Shown: in pieces, positions 33,276 to 41,697 of the stretch
Layout: each line of letters starts with the position of its first letter
How positions within the stretch are numbered: position 1 is the first letter of the stretch
Assembly: GCA_029821195.1 (NCBI GenBank)
Contig: JALGTU010000004.1
Span: 1 to 45,153, forward strand
Direction: 5' to 3'
Source of the DNA: Candidatus Zipacnadia bacterium
GTDB taxonomy: Bacteria > Armatimonadota > Zipacnadia > Zipacnadales > Zipacnadaceae
Length of the DNA: 45,153 nucleotides
Translations under genes and position numbers: made by a program
The notes under the pieces: model-generated
Told to the model about the DNA's origin: nothing
The model's input: only the letters and a program-made list of their open reading frames with translations
Database searches by the model: none

Positions 33276-33302
33276 GTCGCGACAGGAATGTCGCTCCTAC
33301 CG
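33276..33302. repeat. Hairpin repeat, GCGACA-GGAA-TGTCGC family
   Basis: GTCGCGACAGGAATGTCGCTCCTACCG, same as the units at 174-200 and 1101-1127 apart from the first loop base (G here, C and A there) and one base before the stem at 1101. Confidence 0.8.
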
Positions 33303-33365
33303 ATTGAGACGTCGTTGTCCACCGTCTGCCATTCACTAGCGACGATCTACTACCCACTCGCCGTA

Positions 33366-34775
33366 TCACGGCAAGTGGATGGCCCGGCCCAGGCCCGCCA
33401 GCGCAGCCTCGCCAATCGCCTCGCTGATCGTGGGATGACTGTGAATCGTCTCGGCGACGTCATCCAACGTCAGCCCCATGCGCAGTGCCAGGGTGATCTC
33501 CGCGATCAGCTCGCTGGCCGACAGGCCGACGACAGTGCCGCCGATGATGCAGCCGGAGCCGGCCTCAGCGATGAGCTTGACAAAGCCCTGGCGCTCGCCG
33601 TAGGCCGCCGCCCGTCCATTGGCGCTGTATGGAAAGCTGCCCACGGAACATTCTACGCCGCGCTCAGCGATTTCATGCTCCTGCACGCCGACTGAACCGA
33701 TCTCGGGGTGGGTGTAGATGACCGCGGGCACAGCGTCATAGTTGATGGCCCCATCCTCACCAACGCCCAGAGCATTCTCGACCGCGACGATGCCCTCGTG
33801 GGAAGCCAGATGGGCCAGCCCCACCCCGCGCCGTACGTCACCAGCCGCGTAGACGTTTTCAATATTGGTTTGCAGATGGTCATTGACCACGATGCGCCCA
33901 CGCTCGGTGCCGACGCCGACTTCCTCCAGCCCCAGGTCGTCGGTGTAGGCCCGGCGGCTGGTGGCCATCAGCACTATCTGCGCCTCGACGCTCTCGCCTT
34001 CTCCGTCGCAGTCCAACTCCAGGCGCTTGCCGCCGTCAACGTCTTCGATCCCCAGCGCCTTAGACCTGGTCAGCACGCGGATGCCCTGCTTCTTCATTGT
34101 GCTTTCCAGCAGGGCACTGGCCTCGGGGTCTTCAGCCGGAACAAGCCGGTCGAGCATCTCCACCAGTGTGACCGTCGTGCCGAGGCCCGCGTAGACCTGG
34201 GCTAGCTCCGAGCCGACTGCGCCGCCGCCGATTACCACCAAGCTCTCCGGCGGACCGGGCAGGGCCACAGCCTGGTCGCTGTCAATTATGCCCTCGCCAT
34301 CAGCGCCGGGGATAGGGGGAATGAACGGCACAGAGCCGGTACACAGGATGATTCTGGCAGCTTCAAAGCTGGTAGTCTCATCTGAGCCGGTGACCTCGAC
34401 ACCGGCGGGATCGAGGAGCTTACCGTGGCCTCGAAATACGGTAACGCCGTTGCTCTCCATGAGCACCTCGACGCCAGACACGAGCGTCTTGACAGCGCGG
34501 GCGGCGTGGCGGCGCACCCCGTCAAAATCTATTTCGGGTTCGGCGAACTTGAGGCCCATGCGCTTGGCGCTCTTGGCCAGTTCGATGGCCTCTACGCAGC
34601 GCAGCAGGGCCTTGGAGGGTATGCAGCCGCGATTCAGGCAGGTGCCGCCCAGCTCGCGCGCCTCGACAACCACGGTTTTTGCACCCAACTGGGCTGCGCG
34701 GATTGCCGCCACATACCCGGCCGGTCCCCCGCCGATGACCCCGACGTCAAACTTGTCAATTGCTTCCTTCGTCAA
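33366..34775 (-). CDS. lpdA: Dihydrolipoyl dehydrogenase (E3)
   Basis: 469 residues from a TTG at 34775, eight bases after GAGGAG. The track's start at 35105 adds 110 residues with no family support. Flavoprotein disulfide reductase: FDVGVIGGGPAGYVAAIRAAQLG (FAD), the redox disulfide GGTCLNRGCIPSKALL, LVVIGGGAVGSELAQVYAGLG (NAD), NVYAAGDVRRGVGLAHLASHEG, and the C-terminal catalytic HSHPTISEA (His-x-x-x-x-Glu). The full CxxxxC distinguishes active E3. It reoxidises lipoamide in pyruvate or oxoglutarate dehydrogenase or glycine cleavage. No E1/E2 genes flank it. Confidence 0.95.
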   Translation of the reverse strand: MTKEAIDKFDVGVIGGGPAGYVAAIRAAQLGAKTVVVEARELGGTCLNRGCIPSKALLRCVEAIELAKSAKRMGLKFAEPEIDFDGVRRHAARAVKTLVSGVEVLMESNGVTVFRGHGKLLDPAGVEVTGSDETTSFEAARIILCTGSVPFIPPIPGADGEGIIDSDQAVALPGPPESLVVIGGGAVGSELAQVYAGLGTTVTLVEMLDRLVPAEDPEASALLESTMKKQGIRVLTRSKALGIEDVDGGKRLELDCDGEGESVEAQIVLMATSRRAYTDDLGLEEVGVGTERGRIVVNDHLQTNIENVYAAGDVRRGVGLAHLASHEGIVAVENALGVGEDGAINYDAVPAVIYTHPEIGSVGVQEHEIAERGVECSVGSFPYSANGRAAAYGERQGFVKLIAEAGSGCIIGGTVVGLSASELIAEITLALRMGLTLDDVAETIHSHPTISEAIGEAALAGLGRAIHLP

Positions 34776-35114
34776 TTCACTGTCTCCTCGTACTACTGAT
34801 ATCTGCCGGCTTAAAGGTTTGTCTATCTCCGGGTCCCTGTCCAGAGCAAGTTTCCCCACGGAGGCCAAGTATTCCTCTGCCATAATCACAAGGCGGCTCG
34901 GCAATTGCTTGGGATGGCCGGCTGCAGGGGGGGCGCAGGTGAGGCCATAATTGACACGCGGCCCAATCGCCGGTAGAATTCCTACAAGCGACACGAGTTG
35001 GGGCCCCTGGGCTATGTCGCGGGGCTCGAATTCGTTTGGCGAAGGGTTTGCGCGGAAGCAAGTGCGGGTCGCGGCTGCTACGTAGGGACGAGCATCCCTT
35101 GCCAAGAAAGAGGC
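34776..35114. other. Gene-free divergent region
   Basis: About 340 bases between the divergent dihydrolipoyl dehydrogenase and DUF6250-like genes. Both strands carry open frames contiguous with the flanking genes, but without ribosome sites. I see only a short inverted repeat, AGGGA-cgagca-TCCCT, at about 35086-35101, and no convincing promoter. Confidence 0.4.
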
Positions 35115-36395
35115 GTGAATCAGGTGGCAGGTATCCGAACTGCGGCTAGTCTGAGATGCAATCTTATTGTGGGCATGCTTGCTGCCTGTCTCCTGGTTAT
35201 CGGTGCCGGGGCAGCCGAGAGGCCGGCTGAGGAGGAGCTAACGATGGACTATCGTGTTATTGAAGAGTATTACGGGCCGGAGATTCGCTGCAACGATTGG
35301 CAAAACGCCGGCGGGAAGCTGGTGCCCGCCGGCGGCACGCTGCAGATCTTTGCCGAGGATATTGCGGAGGTCACGCGCGTTGATTACCCGCTGGCCGGTG
35401 GTGGCGATGTCGAGATCGCGCTGACCTTCAACTTTGAGCGCCTCGGTGAAGACAGCTCCTTGACCGTACACTTCGGCTCAAGGAAGAAGGCAACCAGTGG
35501 CTTCCGCGTTGTCTTTGATGGCCAGCACGTGACGATATTCCATAAGGATAACCAGGTATTCCAGGCCGAGAGCCCCTCTGTGCAGAAGGAAAGCGCGCAT
35601 ACGGTGAAGCTCGTCACCCTGGCCGAGTCGTACGCCGTCTATCTTGATGACCGGTGCCTCGCGCACGGGCAGATGGACCCGCCTTACACCGAGAACGAGG
35701 GCCGGCTGCAGCTCAGCGTGCGAGGTGCAGACGTCAGGATCATCAGTTGCACGGAGAACTTCATCGTCCACGATATAACCTTCCCGGAGTGGCAGCGCAC
35801 TGAGCTGCTCTACGAGGAACCGTTCGGCGCGGAGGCGTTCGACGCGCAGTGGGTCTGCAACGGTGAGAAGCCCACAGTTGAGGGTGATGCTTACACCTTC
35901 CGGCATATGAGTGTCAATGTTATGAAGCAGCGGTTCACGGGGCCGATTGCGGTTGATTGCGTAGCCACTCCGGTGCCCACGGAGGAGTTCTCGGCGGGCG
36001 TGACCGACGCCATCTTCATCTGGATGATAGACAAGCGCGACGGCGACCTGTTCGAGTACATGCGGGGGCTGCCCAACGCCAGCCTCAGGAACTACCTGCC
36101 CCTGCCCCTGTACTGGGTGGATTTGGGCGGCACCAATAACAAGACGACCCGGCTGCGCAAAAACCCGGGCCGGCATCTGATCCGGCAGTTCACCGACCGC
36201 GCCCGGCTGCTCGACCGCAACAGGTCGTACCGGATCACGCTCGTCCAGAACGGCAATGTCCTGGAGTTCTGGGTTGACGGGAAGTGCTGGATCCAGGCGT
36301 ACGACCCCAGCCCGCTCACCGCCGGCTATGTCGGCTTTCGCGCTTACTGCGCGGACCTGACGATAAGCAATCTGAAGATATGGAGAATCGAATAA
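35115..36395 (+). CDS. Secreted two-domain DUF6250-like (concanavalin-fold) protein
   Basis: About 426 residues from GTG 35115 (GTG 35124 is an alternative; the ribosome site is weak). A signal peptide (NLIVGMLAACLLVIGAGA) is followed by two beta-sandwich, LamG/DUF1080-like modules. Module 1 (about 45-225) has LTVHFGSRKKATSGFRVVFD, QKESAHTVKLVTLAESYAVYLDD and ENEGRLQLSVRGADVRI. Module 2 (about 230-426) has the DUF6250-like GLPNASLRNYLPLPLYWVDLGGTNNKTTR, YRITLVQNGNVLEFWVDGK and the closing GYVGFRAYCADLTISNLKIW. Such proteins often accompany glycan-degrading enzymes. The stop overlaps the next gene's start (TAATG). Confidence 0.72.
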   Translation: MNQVAGIRTAASLRCNLIVGMLAACLLVIGAGAAERPAEEELTMDYRVIEEYYGPEIRCNDWQNAGGKLVPAGGTLQIFAEDIAEVTRVDYPLAGGGDVEIALTFNFERLGEDSSLTVHFGSRKKATSGFRVVFDGQHVTIFHKDNQVFQAESPSVQKESAHTVKLVTLAESYAVYLDDRCLAHGQMDPPYTENEGRLQLSVRGADVRIISCTENFIVHDITFPEWQRTELLYEEPFGAEAFDAQWVCNGEKPTVEGDAYTFRHMSVNVMKQRFTGPIAVDCVATPVPTEEFSAGVTDAIFIWMIDKRDGDLFEYMRGLPNASLRNYLPLPLYWVDLGGTNNKTTRLRKNPGRHLIRQFTDRARLLDRNRSYRITLVQNGNVLEFWVDGKCWIQAYDPSPLTAGYVGFRAYCADLTISNLKIWRIE

Positions 36396-37351
36396 TGATT
36401 CGCATCGGCATACTAGGAGCAGGCTGGCATTCTTCTGACTCCCACGGCCCGGCGCTTAAGACCTTTGCTGCAGAGCACCCGGGGGCAATCGAGTTGGCCG
36501 CGGTTTGCGATCTGGACCGCGAGAAAGCTCAGACCTACGCAGACGCCTTCGGCTTTGCGAGGGTCTACGAAGATATGCAGGTTATGCTAGCCGAGGAAAC
36601 TCTTGAGGGGCTGATCGCCGTCACGCCGGTAGCGCTGACCGAAGAGATCGTCAGTGATCTGCTTCCCGTCGGCATTCCCCTGCTGATCGAAAAGCCTCCC
36701 GGCGAGGATTCCGCTGCCACCCGGCGCTTGCTGACCATCGCCGAAGAGTGCGAGACACCACACATGATCTCCTTTAACCGGCGCTTCAATCCGGCGCTGA
36801 CGAAGGCGCGCGCGTGGCTGGCCGAGGCCGCCGCGGATCGGCCGCCCCAACTGGTCATCGCCCGGATGCTGCGCCATAACCGCCGGGAGCCGCAATTCGT
36901 CACCGCAACGGCCTGCCATCTGGTTGACGCGGTTATCTCGATCCTGGGCCGGCCCAGCCAGGTCACAGCGGAAGCCCTGAAGACCGAGGCAGCATCCTTT
37001 ACCCAGGCGCGCATCTCTTTCACCAACGGCAGCTGCGCTGAGCTGATAATCTCGCCGGTCGTAGGCAGAGCAGCGGAGACTTACGAAGTTCACGGCGAGG
37101 GCTACACCATCGAGGTTGACACCACCAACTGCACCACAACCATCTGGGACCAGGGACAGGAAGTGCTCTCGTGGACGGCACCCGAGCAGGCCAGCAGTGA
37201 GTATCGCGACGGCTCGCTGGCGGAGACCGAAGCCTTCATCTGTGCGATTGAAAGGGGCAGCGGCTTTGCGCCCGATCTGCGTGAAGCCTTGATCTCGATG
37301 CTCACCACGGAAGCTGTGGCAGCAGGCGAGGAAACCGAGATTACCGTCTGA
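36395..37351 (+). CDS. Gfo/Idh/MocA-family oxidoreductase
   Basis: 318 residues from ATG 36395, overlapping the previous stop as TAATG, with GGAG nine bases upstream; the track's 36284 start is rejected. N-terminal Rossmann domain MIRIGILGAGWHSSDSHG, where the third Gly of GxGxxG is not present in the usual place, followed by LAAVCDLDREKA. The E-K-P motif is LLIEKPPGEDSAATR. The C-terminal domain is short and has CHLVDAVISILG (His-x-x-D-like). A probable sugar dehydrogenase translated with the upstream secreted glycan-associated protein. Distinct from the other Gfo/Idh gene at 13691. Confidence 0.88.
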   Translation: MIRIGILGAGWHSSDSHGPALKTFAAEHPGAIELAAVCDLDREKAQTYADAFGFARVYEDMQVMLAEETLEGLIAVTPVALTEEIVSDLLPVGIPLLIEKPPGEDSAATRRLLTIAEECETPHMISFNRRFNPALTKARAWLAEAAADRPPQLVIARMLRHNRREPQFVTATACHLVDAVISILGRPSQVTAEALKTEAASFTQARISFTNGSCAELIISPVVGRAAETYEVHGEGYTIEVDTTNCTTTIWDQGQEVLSWTAPEQASSEYRDGSLAETEAFICAIERGSGFAPDLREALISMLTTEAVAAGEETEITV

Positions 37352-37369
37352 GCAACGGCCCGGGCCGAC

Positions 37370-37912
37370 TCAGGTCAGCTCCTGCCACAACTCCTCCTGT
37401 GGCCAGGAAAGCGTCCTATCGAAAATCTCTTCATCAGAAAGCTCCGCAGCCATCCACTCCGAGAAAAGATCGGCCACGCTCGCCGGGATGTTGACGCGCA
37501 ACGGCGCGCCGCCGCTGTCAGCAATTGCCTCGATCTCAAACAGCACACCGGGGGCGCGACTGGCGCCGGTCACCAGCTCCAGGTTACGCTTGCCCAGCGT
37601 ATGGCCGGTGGACATCTGCAGACCGTCGAGCAGACAAGTAAACGGGGTCACGCCCGGGCCAGTGACGGTGATATGCGCGCCGAAGTACTTGCCGCAGCCC
37701 AGCCGCTCCAGGAGCCAGCCGCCCAAACGGTAGCCCAGAACCGCATAGGGGCCCAGGTGGCCGTGGAACTGGCGCAGGCGGTGCAAAGTCTCGGCGGGCG
37801 AAAGGTCCTCGTCAACGGCAGTAACCTGAGGGTGTTTCTTTCCTGAGCAGCAGTCACAGGCCAACAAGCCAATTACTACCAAAGCATAGATCAATAACCC
37901 CAAATACGTCAT
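37370..37912 (-). CDS. FmdE-family protein with lost cysteines and membrane signal
   Basis: 180 residues. An N-terminal hydrophobic segment (MTYLGLLIYALVVIGLLACDCC) ends in LLAC, close to a lipobox, so it may be a lipoprotein or inner-membrane protein. The rest follows the FmdE/FwdE-like domain: RQFHGHLGPYAVLGYRLGGWLLERLG, the DGLQMSTGHTLGKRNLEL box and a C-terminal ...PLRVNIP. In most members as I recall them the first box is HGHxCP and the second GCTxGK; here Cys is replaced by Gly and His, so the metal site is changed. It lies 22 bases after a pseudopilin gene on the same strand and is convergent with the Gfo/Idh gene. Confidence 0.75.
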   Translation of the reverse strand: MTYLGLLIYALVVIGLLACDCCSGKKHPQVTAVDEDLSPAETLHRLRQFHGHLGPYAVLGYRLGGWLLERLGCGKYFGAHITVTGPGVTPFTCLLDGLQMSTGHTLGKRNLELVTGASRAPGVLFEIEAIADSGGAPLRVNIPASVADLFSEWMAAELSDEEIFDRTLSWPQEELWQELT

Positions 37913-37934
37913 TAGTCACCCACCCGATTATCAC

Positions 37935-38600
37935 TTAGCTGTCCGGGTATTCTGTGTCCCAATACAAGCGCCAGATTGATTCCTGCACGACCGTGGGGCT
38001 GGCGGGATGGGGGTTGCCCTCCGCGTCGGCCCACTCTGTGTTGCTGTGGTAGTGTTCCGGTCTCATCCACTTAGCATGGCCATCACCGAAGATTATATTG
38101 GAGCCACCTCCATGCACCCGGCAGACCGCCCAGTAACTTAACTGGCCACCGCGCAATAGACCAGTCGGCCCGACCGGTGGCCCCGACAGACACCGGTCCC
38201 ATTCGACAGCCAGTATCTTCTTACTCGGCTGCTTCACCCTGGTATCAATCTTCTCCGGAAAACCCTCCACGGGGGGATCACAATCCGGATCGGGACAGCC
38301 GACATTATAACCGTGCCCGTAGTACCAGGGCAACTCCGGGCGGGTGGGGCACCGCCACAATTCGCGACTGCCCAGATACTCATCGCACCTAGTTTTCCAC
38401 TGGTAGGCCGGCGGGTAGCGGCTGTCCCAGTCGGAGACGTACATCATAATAGCCAGCCCCTGCTGCTTCATGTTGGACAGGCACTGGGTGGACTGGGCCT
38501 TCATCTTGGCCCGGGCGAAGACCGGAAACAGGATTGCTGCCAGGATGGCAATGATGGCGATGACCACCAGCAGCTCAATTAGTGTGAAACCTCTGCGCAT
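37935..38600 (-). CDS. Pseudopilin-like secreted protein
   Basis: 221 residues, starting [20 protein letters not shown] with Gly -1, Phe +1, Glu +5, then [39 protein letters not shown]. The C-terminal box is [23 protein letters not shown]. The globular part has paired Cys ([21 protein letters not shown]) that may form disulfides. ATG has AGGAGAG ten bases upstream. First gene of a two-gene operon with the FmdE-like protein, divergent from pilT. Its promoter carries an 11-bp dyad. Confidence 0.88.
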   Translation of the reverse strand: MRRGFTLIELLVVIAIIAILAAILFPVFARAKMKAQSTQCLSNMKQQGLAIMMYVSDWDSRYPPAYQWKTRCDEYLGSRELWRCPTRPELPWYYGHGYNVGCPDPDCDPPVEGFPEKIDTRVKQPSKKILAVEWDRCLSGPPVGPTGLLRGGQLSYWAVCRVHGGGSNIIFGDGHAKWMRPEHYHSNTEWADAEGNPHPASPTVVQESIWRLYWDTEYPDS

Positions 38601-38630
38601 TGAATAGGTACTCTCCTCACATCTGGTTTG

Positions 38631-38657
38631 GTGCTACGATTATCAGAATCGTAGCAC
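38631..38657. promoter_or_regulatory. 11-bp perfect dyad over the pseudopilin promoter -10
   Basis: GTGCTACGATT-ATCAG-AATCGTAGCAC is a perfect 11-bp inverted repeat with a five-base spacer. It overlaps the -10 of the minus-strand promoter. Because the expected transcription start lies within or beside the dyad, a full RNA hairpin could not form in that transcript; a DNA operator is more likely. Confidence 0.7.
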
Positions 38658-38676
38658 TATATCCTATCTTTGTCAA
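38648..38676 (-). promoter_or_regulatory. Promoter of the pseudopilin-FmdE operon
   Basis: Minus strand TTGACA - 17 bases - TACGAT with TGC before the -10 (extended -10). The -35 is perfect. The 5' leader before ATG 38600 would be about 40 bases. Confidence 0.75.
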
Positions 38677-38860
38677 GCTCGACTCATCCCGATGGCGAAG
38701 TGGAGAAAAACAGTTTACTAATAGGGAAGGAAATCGAGGTTAGTCAGGGAATATAGTAAATGAGTACCGTGGGGCGTCTGTATCCAGCGCGGAAGAGGCG
38801 GGCTTGCGGCTGAAGCTGGATCAGCCTACAGAGCAATTCACTCTTGGTGAGGTGAGTCAA

Positions 38861-40081
38861 ATGTCAGAATATGGTCGGCTAACAGTCCAAGCACCAGAAG
38901 TGCTGGCCAACAAGGTGGGTGCTCCCTTCGACGGAGAGATAATGGAAGCACTCCTGGACGGGTGCGTAAAGCTCGGAGCCTCCGACCTGCACCTGACGCG
39001 AGGCGAGCCGCCCATCTACCGGCGCCACGGGCGGCTTTACGGGGTGGAAGGCTATCGAGATCTTGACGCCGACGACTTGCACGCGGCCGTATGTTTCTTT
39101 CTAGGCGAGGATACCGGTGACAACCGCTATTGGAACGATTATCACGAAACCGGAGGTAGTGATATCGGTTACGCCTTCGAGGACCGGGGTCGCTTCCGGG
39201 TTAGTGTCTTCGGCCAGAAGCGAGCTCCCGCCATTGCCCTGCGTCTGATTCCTACCGATATACTCACCTTCGAGCAGCTTGGCCTGCCTCCGGCGCACAT
39301 TGAAGAACTGTGTCACCGTCAGCGTGGCATCGTCTTGCTGACGGGGCCAACCGGGTGCGGCAAGACAACCACGATTGCTTCAATGATTGACTACATCAAC
39401 CGCGAGCGCGACGTGCATATTATCACCATCGAAGACCCCATCGAGTACTATCACGAGGGCAAGCGGAGCATCTTGAACCAACGTGAAGTAGGGGTGGACG
39501 TATCTAGCTTCGCCGAGGCCGTCCGCCGCAACATGCGTTCGGACCCCGATGTGATGCTGGTGGGCGAGATGCGTGACCTGGAAACGATGCGCGCGTGCTT
39601 GCAGGCGGCGGAAACCGGGCATCTGGTCTTCTCCACGCTGCATACCGTCAGTGCGCCCAAGACGATTGACCGGCTGGTTACCGCCTTCCCCAGCGCCGAG
39701 CAGGAAGAGATCCGCGCCATGACTTCGACCTCCCTGGCCGCCGTCTTCTCGGAAGAGCTCATCCCCCGGATTGACAAGGACGGCCGCGTCGCCGCTTTCG
39801 AGATAATGGTCGGTGAGGCGGGCGGTTCACCAGCGATCGGTAACCTCATTCGCGAACGAAAGACCTCAATGATGCGGTCGGTCATCCAGAGCAGTGGCCA
39901 GGCACTGGGCATGCAGCTTCTGGAAGCCAACCTGGCTCAGTTGGTTAATGAGCAAAAGATTTCCTTCGACGACGGCTACAACCGCTCCAACGAGAAGCAT
40001 GACTTCCTCAACTTCGTGGACCAGGAGATGGTACCCGAGCGCTACACGCAGGCAGCGGCAGAGGTGGCCGAGAAAAAATAG
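38861..40081 (+). CDS. pilT: Type IV pilus retraction ATPase, PilT-like
   Basis: 406 residues from ATG 38861, just after GAGGTGAGTCAA; the track start 19 codons earlier is less likely. Secretion-ATPase fold with N2 domain (LLDGCVKLGASDLHLTRGEPPIYRRHGRL), Walker A (GIVLLTGPTGCGKTTTIASM), Asp box (IITIEDPIEYYH), Walker B (RSDPDVMLVGEMRD) and His box (TGHLVFSTLHT). The C-terminal region AIGNLIRERKTSMMRSVIQSSGQALGMQLLEANL corresponds to the PilT AIRNLIRE segment. It retracts type IV pili by ATP hydrolysis in the cytoplasm. It stands alone; no pilB, pilC or pilM genes are adjacent. Longer than typical PilT (~345) by an N-terminal extension and a C-terminal tail. Confidence 0.9.
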   Translation: MSEYGRLTVQAPEVLANKVGAPFDGEIMEALLDGCVKLGASDLHLTRGEPPIYRRHGRLYGVEGYRDLDADDLHAAVCFFLGEDTGDNRYWNDYHETGGSDIGYAFEDRGRFRVSVFGQKRAPAIALRLIPTDILTFEQLGLPPAHIEELCHRQRGIVLLTGPTGCGKTTTIASMIDYINRERDVHIITIEDPIEYYHEGKRSILNQREVGVDVSSFAEAVRRNMRSDPDVMLVGEMRDLETMRACLQAAETGHLVFSTLHTVSAPKTIDRLVTAFPSAEQEEIRAMTSTSLAAVFSEELIPRIDKDGRVAAFEIMVGEAGGSPAIGNLIRERKTSMMRSVIQSSGQALGMQLLEANLAQLVNEQKISFDDGYNRSNEKHDFLNFVDQEMVPERYTQAAAEVAEKK

Positions 40082-40291
40082 CCAGGCCTGATGTAAAACC
40101 TAGGCCTGGGCAGCAGAGGGCAACGCCGGCTGACGACGAGCGAATGTGTCAGCCCACGGAGGTTATGTGTGGGCATGCCTGTGCTGAATACTGCACGAGT
40201 GATTGCACTCAAGCCCCCTGCCTATGAGACGCATGCTCAGCCCGCTACAGTCACAACCAAGGTAGATAACGACGAGTTGCGGGCCCGGCAG

Positions 40292-40320
40292 TTGCAGCAA
40301 GTCCTGTATTTTGATATAAT
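40292..40320 (+). promoter_or_regulatory. Promoter of the CNNM/M48 operon
   Basis: TTGCAG - 17 bases - TATAAT with TGA before the -10 (extended -10, TGATATAAT). The gap 40082-40349 otherwise holds no gene I can support. Just downstream GCAACTG-TAAT-CAGTTGC (about 40328-40345) can form a 7-bp hairpin in the short leader, directly before the AGGTGA-like ribosome site. Confidence 0.65.
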
Positions 40321-40349
40321 ATGGGCGGGCAACTGTAATCAGTTGCTAG

Positions 40350-41621
40350 GTGAGCCAACATTTGGAAGCAGACTTAGGTCTAATCCTTCTCCTGCTCGGC
40401 GTTTCTGCCTTCTTCTCCGGAAGCGAAGTAGCCTTCCTCGCCGTCGGTGACGCCCGCTTGCGCTACCTCACCGAAAAGGGCTGGCGCCTCGCCCGATTGC
40501 TTCTGTTCTTGCGCGGCCATCGCGCCTGGGTATTGTCTACCGTCCTTATCGCCATCACCGCTTCCAATTACACCGCCGAGCGCCTGGCGACGACTTTGGC
40601 CGTCAAGCACATTGATCCGACCATCGGCCCAATCATTGCCTATGTTTCCGTAATCGTCATCGTTCTGATCTTTTGCGAGGTTACTCCGATACAGTACGCC
40701 ATACGCCACACTGAGTCCATGGCGGTACGCGCGGCCGCGCCGATCACCATATTCGCCACCGTCCTGGCCCCGGTCATCTTCGTGCTGACCACTATCGCAC
40801 GCGGCCTGCTGTTTGTAGCCGGGGTCCGCCCGGACAGTGCAACTGCTCCGGTAACCGAGGACCAGCTCAAAGCCATGATCGAGCAGGGCGAGCAGGAGGG
40901 CACGGTGCCGGCCGTCCAGCGCCGAATGCTGTACGGGGCGCTGGACTTCGGCGACCAGACCGTCGCGCAGGTTATGACGCCGCGCCCCGACATCATTTGG
41001 GTGGACGCCGCAGATAGCCTGCAGGAGGCCCTCGAGACGGGCACGACGCGAGGCTTCTCGCGCCTGCCGGTCTGCGAAGACGACCTGGACGATGTCGTTG
41101 GCATCATCCACCTCAAAGACATACTGCCCTACTTGCGCAAGGGTGAGATGGACAAGCCGGTGCGACGAGTGGCACGAGCGCCGATGTTTGTGCCCGAAAG
41201 CTTGCCCGCTAACGTGCTGCTCCGCCAGTTCCAGGCCAACCACCGCACCATCGCCATCGTCAAGGATGAATTCGGCGGCACCGCCGGACTGGTGACCGTC
41301 GAGGACCTCCTGGAGGAGATAGTCGGCGAAATCACCGACGAGTACGACGTGGCCGAGCTTGAGATCGAAGCAGTCGGTGAGCACGAATTGCTGTGCGATG
41401 CCCGCATCTCTCTGCATCTGCTGGCCAACTACGTGCTCGAGGAACTGCCCGAGACTGAATACGATAGTCTGGGCGGGCTGATCCTCGACATCGCCGGGCA
41501 TATACCCACCGAAGGCGAACAGCTGTCGTGGGGCCGCCTGATTCTGATCGTCGAGGAGACGGCAGGCAATCGTATCGAGAAGGTACGCGTCATCCAGCAG
41601 CCGCACGAAACCAATGAATAG
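40350..41621 (+). CDS. CNNM/CBS-domain membrane protein, CorC/HlyC-associated (copy 1)
   Basis: 423 residues. The N-terminal CNNM (DUF21) domain of about four helices (ILLLLGVSAFFSGSEVAFLAVGDARL; VIVIVLIFCEVTPIQYA) is followed by a CBS pair (RMLYGALDFGDQTVAQVMTPRPDIIWVD...GFSRLPVCEDDLDDVVGIIHLKDIL; VLLRQFQANHRTIAIVKDEFGGTAGLVTVEDLLEEIVGEI) and a C-terminal CorC_HlyC FAD-like domain. The family handles Mg2+/Co2+ efflux or resistance in the inner membrane; names such as hemolysin are historical. The track uses GTG 40350; TTG 40362, six bases after AGGTGAG, is a good alternative. First gene of an operon with a paralogue and an M48 protease. Confidence 0.9.
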   Translation: MSQHLEADLGLILLLLGVSAFFSGSEVAFLAVGDARLRYLTEKGWRLARLLLFLRGHRAWVLSTVLIAITASNYTAERLATTLAVKHIDPTIGPIIAYVSVIVIVLIFCEVTPIQYAIRHTESMAVRAAAPITIFATVLAPVIFVLTTIARGLLFVAGVRPDSATAPVTEDQLKAMIEQGEQEGTVPAVQRRMLYGALDFGDQTVAQVMTPRPDIIWVDAADSLQEALETGTTRGFSRLPVCEDDLDDVVGIIHLKDILPYLRKGEMDKPVRRVARAPMFVPESLPANVLLRQFQANHRTIAIVKDEFGGTAGLVTVEDLLEEIVGEITDEYDVAELEIEAVGEHELLCDARISLHLLANYVLEELPETEYDSLGGLILDIAGHIPTEGEQLSWGRLILIVEETAGNRIEKVRVIQQPHETNE

Positions 41622-41697
41622 CGCGCAGATCGACAACACAAGTCCTACAGCAAGCGACCACTCAGTTGCTGCTCCCACAGGGAGGCTGACGTAACCT

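Noticed and set aside
34776-35105. 110-residue N-terminal extension of dihydrolipoyl dehydrogenase
   Set aside because: No family counterpart. TTG 34775 has GAGGAG at good spacing and yields the standard length.
40083-40110. Terminator after pilT (CCAGGCCT...AGGCCTGG)
   Set aside because: The 8-bp stem has a 12-base loop and no T-tract after it.
40169-40450. 93-aa plus-strand ORF with GGAGG six bases before its GTG
   Set aside because: It overlaps the promoter and then the CNNM gene in another frame, and its C-terminal half is low-complexity Ser/Arg/Leu. A small leader protein cannot be fully excluded, but nothing supports it.
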